A stretch of DNA of 8,636 nucleotides. Origin: Mycobacterium sp. Its GTDB lineage: Bacteria; Actinomycetota; Actinomycetes; Mycobacteriales; Mycobacteriaceae. The notes under the pieces were generated by a model. That model ran no database searches. It was not told the DNA's origin and was given only the letters and a program-made list of their open reading frames with translations. The translations under genes and the position numbers were made by a program. The stretch lies in contig VERS01000055.1 of assembly GCA_018882545.1 (NCBI GenBank), positions 1 through 8,636 on the forward strand, read 5' to 3'. This document shows, in pieces, positions 5,114 through 8,636 of the stretch (position 1 is the first letter of the stretch; every line of letters begins with the position of its first letter).

Positions 5114-5149
5114 AGCACCTGGGAGGAAGACGCCTTCCTCCCAGGTGCT
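5114..5149 (-). terminator. Perfect 16-bp hairpin after the amidase gene
   Basis: Arms 5114-5129 and 5134-5149 are perfectly complementary over 16 bp around a four-base loop (ACGC on plus). It lies 54 bp beyond the stop of the choloylglycine-hydrolase-like gene and before the next same-strand gene. That suits an intrinsic terminator of the mycobacterial type lacking a long U-tract. The plus strand has only a TTT after the stem, and no plus-strand gene ends here. Confidence 0.72.
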
Positions 5150-5203
5150 TTCCGGCCCCACCCGGGGACGTCACCGTGATCGGGCTGTTGGCGAGAAGTC
5201 GTT

Positions 5204-6253
5204 TCAGGTGAACTGCGCGGGAACCGTCACCGTCGGAGCGGTGGAGGGTCTGTTGTCGATCAGGACGGCACCGCCGGTTGGATCCTGCGCTTTCAGATCC
5301 AGCTCGTAGATCGCGGGGTTCTCGTATACGCGGTAGTAGTACGTGAGGTTCTTCGTATCGGCGACGCTGGTCCAGAGCGTGTATTCCGTCGACTCCACAC
5401 CCGTGTCGGTAACGTTGCGCAGAATCCCGCGCGGTAGGTCGAAGTTGTTCATCACATGCCACGCCGTCCACACCGCTTCGCTGCCTGTCGCAGCGGCGTA
5501 GGCATCGCGGGCGTACAGGCTGGCGCGGATGAAACGATCGGGCGAATTGCTACCGCCTGGCATGCCGACGTAGCCATTGCCCATCGTGATCTTGTAGTCC
5601 TGGGAACCAGCCGTGATCGGCCCCGCCGGGTTGTACGGGGAGAGCGACTTGTAATGCTCCCAGTTGTCCAGGTGAAACTCGAAGCGTGGCGGGTTGGTGA
5701 CGCAGCCACCCGGTGACTCGAGGATCGTTGGTGGCTGATTCGGGGCGTGCCATTCACAGATAATCGTCTTGCCGCTGGGATCGCCGACGCGCAGATGAAG
5801 GGGAAGCTGGCCTTTGGTTTCAGGAGTGAACGGGAATTCGGTGTCGACGACGACGACGTCGCCGGTCAGTAGAGCCGCCTCGGCTTCGTCGGTCGTCGCG
5901 CAGTTGCCCAGGACGTAGAGCACGATTTGCCAGCTGGCGAGTGCTCTGGTGCGGTTCTCGTCGGACACCGGTGTGAACTCTGTATACCCGGGGAGGTTGA
6001 AAACACCTGCTACGAGACCCTTTTCGTTGATCCCGTCGGAGCCGAGCGAGCGTGTCCCGGCCACGAGCACATTGCCGCCGAACGCGTACTTATTGGTCCA
6101 CGGCATCCCGTCGGCGCCCGAGGGTGTTTCACCGACGAACCTCTGACCCCGGGGGAAGTAGCCGATGCACTCCGGCAGCGGAGTGTCGAACTCCATCGTC
6201 CTGGCGTAGACGACATCGCCGTTGTCGGCTGTCAGGCGGATCCCTGTGCACAT
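5204..6253 (-). CDS. Linear-amide C-N hydrolase (choloylglycine hydrolase/PVA family)
   Basis: An N-terminal-nucleophile hydrolase of 349 residues, a normal length. Family members cleave amide bonds in conjugated bile salts, penicillin V or N-acyl-homoserine lactones; the substrate here is unknown. Removal of Met1 would expose the catalytic Cys2 (MCTGIR start). Other family positions are visible: R18, the DGINEKGL motif with N76, TNPP with N187, and R243 in FIRAS. Residue 21 is Glu in RTMEF where many members have Asp; RTME forms occur in the Brucella-type branch as I remember it. There is no signal peptide, so it should act in the cytoplasm. The start is set by the MC motif and by GAGGAG seven bases upstream; the longer frame from 6328 would bury the nucleophile. 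It follows the metallo-hydrolase gene by 134 bp on the same strand. Codon use looks less extremely GC-rich than its neighbours. Confidence 0.93.
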   Translation of the reverse strand: MCTGIRLTADNGDVVYARTMEFDTPLPECIGYFPRGQRFVGETPSGADGMPWTNKYAFGGNVLVAGTRSLGSDGINEKGLVAGVFNLPGYTEFTPVSDENRTRALASWQIVLYVLGNCATTDEAEAALLTGDVVVVDTEFPFTPETKGQLPLHLRVGDPSGKTIICEWHAPNQPPTILESPGGCVTNPPRFEFHLDNWEHYKSLSPYNPAGPITAGSQDYKITMGNGYVGMPGGSNSPDRFIRASLYARDAYAAATGSEAVWTAWHVMNNFDLPRGILRNVTDTGVESTEYTLWTSVADTKNLTYYYRVYENPAIYELDLKAQDPTGGAVLIDNRPSTAPTVTVPAQFT

Positions 6254-6333
6254 CCTGCTGCTCCTCGTCGGCCGAAAAGGGGGGAGAATGCCGACATGAT
6301 CGCAGAAGCACTGTCGCTGCGTACCCATTCAAA

Positions 6334-6348
6334 TCGACAACGAGTCGA
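6334..6348. promoter_or_regulatory. Inverted repeat upstream of the amidase gene
   Basis: TCGAC (6334-6338) and GTCGA (6344-6348) flank a five-base spacer, about 80 bp before the amidase start and 40 bp after the metallo-hydrolase stop. It could be an operator half-site pair or a weak terminator stem. No convincing promoter boxes were found in 6254-6387. Confidence 0.2.
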
Positions 6349-6387
6349 GAGTTGCCCGGTAGAGGCCGGCCTCAACGGACGTCGCGG

Positions 6388-7065
6388 TCACCAGCCGCGT
6401 TCGCGCCACTCCGCCAGGTGCGGCCGCTCATCGCCCAGTGTGGTGTCGTCCCCGTGGCCCGGATAGACGACTGTGTCGTCGCCGTAGGCGTCGAACACCC
6501 TGCTGGTCACATCGCCCAGCAGTTGCTCGAAACCGCCTTCCGCCCAGGTCTTGCCGACCCCGCCCGGGAACAGGCAGTCCCCGGTGAACAACTGCACCGC
6601 CGTCCGATCGCCGGCCGGCCGCAGCGCCAGCGCAATCGAGCCGGGGGTGTGGCCGCGCAGGTGGATGACGTCGAAGACGAGGTCGCCGAGTTCGAGGACG
6701 TCGCCGCCGGCCAGGAACCGCTCCGGGGTAATCGGCAGCGGTTCGGCGTCCAGTTCGTGGGCGGCCGTCGGCGCCCCGGTGGCCTCGGCCACCGGGGCCA
6801 GCGCCTGCCAGTGGTCGAAGTGCTGATGGGTGGTGACGATCAGGGCCAGTTTGGGGGCCTGCTCCTCCACCAGAGCCACCAGCAGATCGGCGTCGTTGGC
6901 GGCGTCGATCAGCAGTGATTCGCCGGTTTCCGCGCAGGTCACCAGGTAGGCGTTGTTGTCCATCGGGCCCACCGAGGCCTTGATGATGCTCACTCCCGGC
7001 AACGTGCGCCGCGCGGCGGTCCGGGACTCGACATGACCGGTGTAGGCCTGTGCGACGTGCGTCAT
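6388..7065 (-). CDS. Metallo-beta-lactamase-fold hydrolase, Rv1637c-like (glyoxalase II type)
   Basis: A 225-residue cytoplasmic metallo-hydrolase. The two-metal site is complete: T-H80-x-H82-x-D84-H85, H139 in RGHTPGS, bridging D163 in FTGD and H204 in YPGHGD. The GHTPGS and GDCLFPGGVGKT segments are typical of hydroxyacylglutathione-hydrolase-like proteins. Mycobacteria lack glutathione, so a mycothiol ester or another thioester/ester is the likely substrate class, but that is inference. The order and divergence with uvrA match Rv1637c in M. tuberculosis. The start at 7065 leaves no usable Shine-Dalgarno (GGGCGG is one base from the ATG), whereas TAACCT ends seven bases upstream, so a leaderless mRNA is likely. 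The longer open frame to 7245 would overlap uvrA and is not favoured. Confidence 0.92.
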   Translation of the reverse strand: MTHVAQAYTGHVESRTAARRTLPGVSIIKASVGPMDNNAYLVTCAETGESLLIDAANDADLLVALVEEQAPKLALIVTTHQHFDHWQALAPVAEATGAPTAAHELDAEPLPITPERFLAGGDVLELGDLVFDVIHLRGHTPGSIALALRPAGDRTAVQLFTGDCLFPGGVGKTWAEGGFEQLLGDVTSRVFDAYGDDTVVYPGHGDDTTLGDERPHLAEWRERGW

Positions 7066-7072
7066 ACCGCCC

Positions 7073-7105
7073 AGGTTAATCCCCGTCGGAACCCGCACAT
7101 AGCAT
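7073..7105. promoter_or_regulatory. Divergent promoters for the metallo-hydrolase and uvrA
   Basis: On plus, TAGCAT (7100-7105) ends six bases before the uvrA GTG at 7112, exactly where a -10 box puts the first transcribed base on that GTG. TTAATC (7076-7081) lies 18 bp upstream as a weak -35. On minus, TAACCT (7078-7073) ends seven bases before the ATG at 7065. The -10 of one promoter thus overlaps the -35 region of the other. No LexA box is visible in the gap. Confidence 0.5.
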
Positions 7106-7111
7106 GGGCGC

Positions 7112-8636
7112 GTGGATCGGTTGATCGTCAAGGGCGCGCGCGAACACAACCTCCGCAGCATCGACCTCGACCTGCCCCGGGACGCCCTTATCGTCTTCAC
7201 CGGCCTGTCCGGATCGGGCAAGTCCTCGCTGGCTTTCGACACCATCTTCGCCGAGGGGCAGCGCCGCTACGTCGAATCGCTGAGCGCCTACGCCCGCCAG
7301 TTCCTCGGCCAGATGGACAAGCCCGACGTCGACTTCATCGAGGGCCTCTCGCCGGCGGTGTCCATCGACCAGAAGTCCACCAATCGCAACCCCCGGTCCA
7401 CGGTCGGCACCATCACCGAGGTCTATGACTACCTGCGTCTGCTCTACGCCCGGGCGGGAACCCCGCACTGCCCGGTGTGCGGCGAGCGGATCGCCCGGCA
7501 GACCCCCCAGCAGATCGTCGACCAGGTACTGGCCATGCCGGAGGGCACCAGATTTCAGGTGCTCGCCCCGGTGGTGCGCACCCGCAAGGGCGAGTTCGTA
7601 GACCTGTTCGACAAACTCAACACCCAGGGCTACAGCCGGGTCCGGGTCGACGGTGTGGTGCATCCGCTGACCGAGCCCCCGCAGCTAAAGAAACAGGAGA
7701 AGCACGACATCGAGGTGGTCGTGGACCGGCTGACCGTCAAGGCCGGCGCCAAACAGCGGCTCACCGACTCGGTGGAGACCGCACTGAATCTGGCCGACGG
7801 CATCGTGGTGCTGGACTTCGTCGACCGCGACGAGCACGACCCGCACCGCGAACAGCGTTTCAGCGAAAGGCTGGCCTGCCCCAATGCGCATGCCCTGGCG
7901 GTGGATGACCTTGAGCCGCGGTCGTTTTCGTTCAACTCGCCCTACGGCGCCTGCCCGGAGTGCAGCGGTCTGGGCATCCGCAAGGAGGTCGACCCGGATC
8001 TGGTGGTGCCCGATCCGGATCTGACCCTGGCCGACGGGGCGGTAGCCCCCTGGTCGATGGGCCACAACTCCGACTACTTCGTCCGGATGATGGCCGGCCT
8101 CGGTGAGGCGCTCGGGTTCGACGTCGACACCCCGTGGCGCAAACTTCCGGCCAGGGCGCGCAGCGCGATCCTGGAGGGCTGCGACGAGCAGGTGCACATC
8201 CGCTACCGAAATCGCTACGGCCGCACCCGGTCCTACTACGCGGACTTCGAGGGTGTGATGGCCTTCCTGCAGCGGCGGATGGACCAGACCGAGTCGGAGT
8301 TGATGAAGGAGCGCTACGAGGGCTTCATGCGCGACGTGCCCTGCCCGGAGTGCAACGGAACCCGCCTGCGGCCGGAGATCCTCGCGGTCACCCTGGCGGC
8401 GGGTGAGCAGCAGAGGTCCATCGCCGAGGTGTGCGAACTGTCCATCGCCGACTGCTCGGCTTTCCTCAACGCACTGACCCTCGGGACCCGCGAGGCGGCC
8501 ATCGCCGGCCAGGTGCTCAAAGAGGTGCAGTCCCGACTGGGCTTTCTGCTCGATGTCGGCCTGGACTATCTGACCCTGAGCAGGGCGGCCGGCACGCTGT
8601 CCGGCGGGGAGGCCCAGCGGATTCGGCTGGCCACCC
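7112..8636 (+). CDS. uvrA: UvrABC excinuclease subunit A (5' part)
   Basis: UvrA is the dimeric ABC-type ATPase that detects bulky DNA lesions and loads UvrB. About 508 codons are present and the frame is open at the right edge, so the C-terminal half is outside. Visible are the first Walker A (G31-LSGSGKSS, K37), the Q-loop/UvrB-binding region, a CPVCGER segment, the zinc-module segment with CPECSGLG, and the first ABC signature LSGGEAQR (from residue 496). The first half of the zinc module reads CPNAH rather than CxxC, which matches the CPNGH I remember from M. tuberculosis UvrA. Start GTG at 7112 gives the family N-terminus ([13 protein letters not shown]) and has no Shine-Dalgarno, but a TAGCAT box sits six bases upstream, suggesting leaderless translation. 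No frame disruption was seen. Confidence 0.98.
   Translation, partial: MDRLIVKGAREHNLRSIDLDLPRDALIVFTGLSGSGKSSLAFDTIFAEGQRRYVESLSAYARQFLGQMDKPDVDFIEGLSPAVSIDQKSTNRNPRSTVGTITEVYDYLRLLYARAGTPHCPVCGERIARQTPQQIVDQVLAMPEGTRFQVLAPVVRTRKGEFVDLFDKLNTQGYSRVRVDGVVHPLTEPPQLKKQEKHDIEVVVDRLTVKAGAKQRLTDSVETALNLADGIVVLDFVDRDEHDPHREQRFSERLACPNAHALAVDDLEPRSFSFNSPYGACPECSGLGIRKEVDPDLVVPDPDLTLADGAVAPWSMGHNSDYFVRMMAGLGEALGFDVDTPWRKLPARARSAILEGCDEQVHIRYRNRYGRTRSYYADFEGVMAFLQRRMDQTESELMKERYEGFMRDVPCPECNGTRLRPEILAVTLAAGEQQRSIAEVCELSIADCSAFLNALTLGTREAAIAGQVLKEVQSRLGFLLDVGLDYLTLSRAAGTLSGGEAQRIRLAT

Noticed and set aside
5004..5471. Minus-strand frame covering the strong hairpin and the amidase C-terminus
   Set aside because: It overlaps the amidase in another frame and contains both hairpin arms as sequence; no coding signal was found.
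6254..6328. Longer N-terminus for the choloylglycine-hydrolase-like enzyme
   Set aside because: It would place residues before the nucleophile Cys, which must become N-terminal, and the MC start has a good Shine-Dalgarno.
7066..7245. Upstream extension of the metallo-hydrolase to 7245
   Set aside because: It would cover the uvrA start and its leaderless promoter, and the added residues have no family resemblance.

Overview
The window looks like chromosomal DNA from a mycobacterium, probably an environmental or rapidly growing species. It is GC-rich with strong G/C third-position preference, and several products closely match Mycobacterium tuberculosis proteins as I remember them: UvrB, the universal stress protein Rv1636, the metallo-hydrolase Rv1637c, UvrA and an LdtMt1-like L,D-transpeptidase. 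The DNA-repair genes uvrB (3' end, positions 1-876) and uvrA (5' part, 7112 to the right edge) bracket a block of accessory genes. No tRNA, rRNA, insertion sequence or CRISPR array was seen.

Left part, plus strand. After uvrB comes a small exported Pro/Val-rich protein with a seven-copy 21-bp tandem repeat. It is followed closely by an exported L,D-transpeptidase with an Ig-like domain and a YkuD catalytic domain. Both are predicted to act in the envelope. The 261-bp gap after them holds five tandem copies of a ~10-bp element, two hairpins and the leader of the universal stress gene. That gene is followed 17 bp later by a CorA-type transporter whose GMN signature reads GQN, so the two probably form one operon.

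Middle part, minus strand, converging on the CorA gene. Three small genes with strong Shine-Dalgarno sequences read right to left. The first two encode ~75-residue proteins with two predicted membrane segments. They align without gaps, overlap by ATGA, and are therefore a tandem duplicate pair. The third encodes a 70-residue Ala-rich amphipathic protein with internal repeats. I do not recognise any of the three; they are the best candidates for something undescribed. A DosR-like half-site and a perfect 16-bp hairpin lie upstream of them.

Right part, minus strand then plus strand. A cytoplasmic choloylglycine-hydrolase/penicillin-V-acylase family enzyme lies downstream of a glyoxalase-II-like metallo-hydrolase. 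That hydrolase is divergent from uvrA across 46 bp, which appears to carry two face-to-face promoters placed so that both mRNAs would be leaderless.

Compared with M. tuberculosis as remembered, uvrB, the stress protein, the metallo-hydrolase and uvrA keep their order. The envelope pair, the CorA gene, the three small genes and the amidase fill the spaces between them. The Rv1634 and Rv1635c counterparts are absent from the position they hold there.
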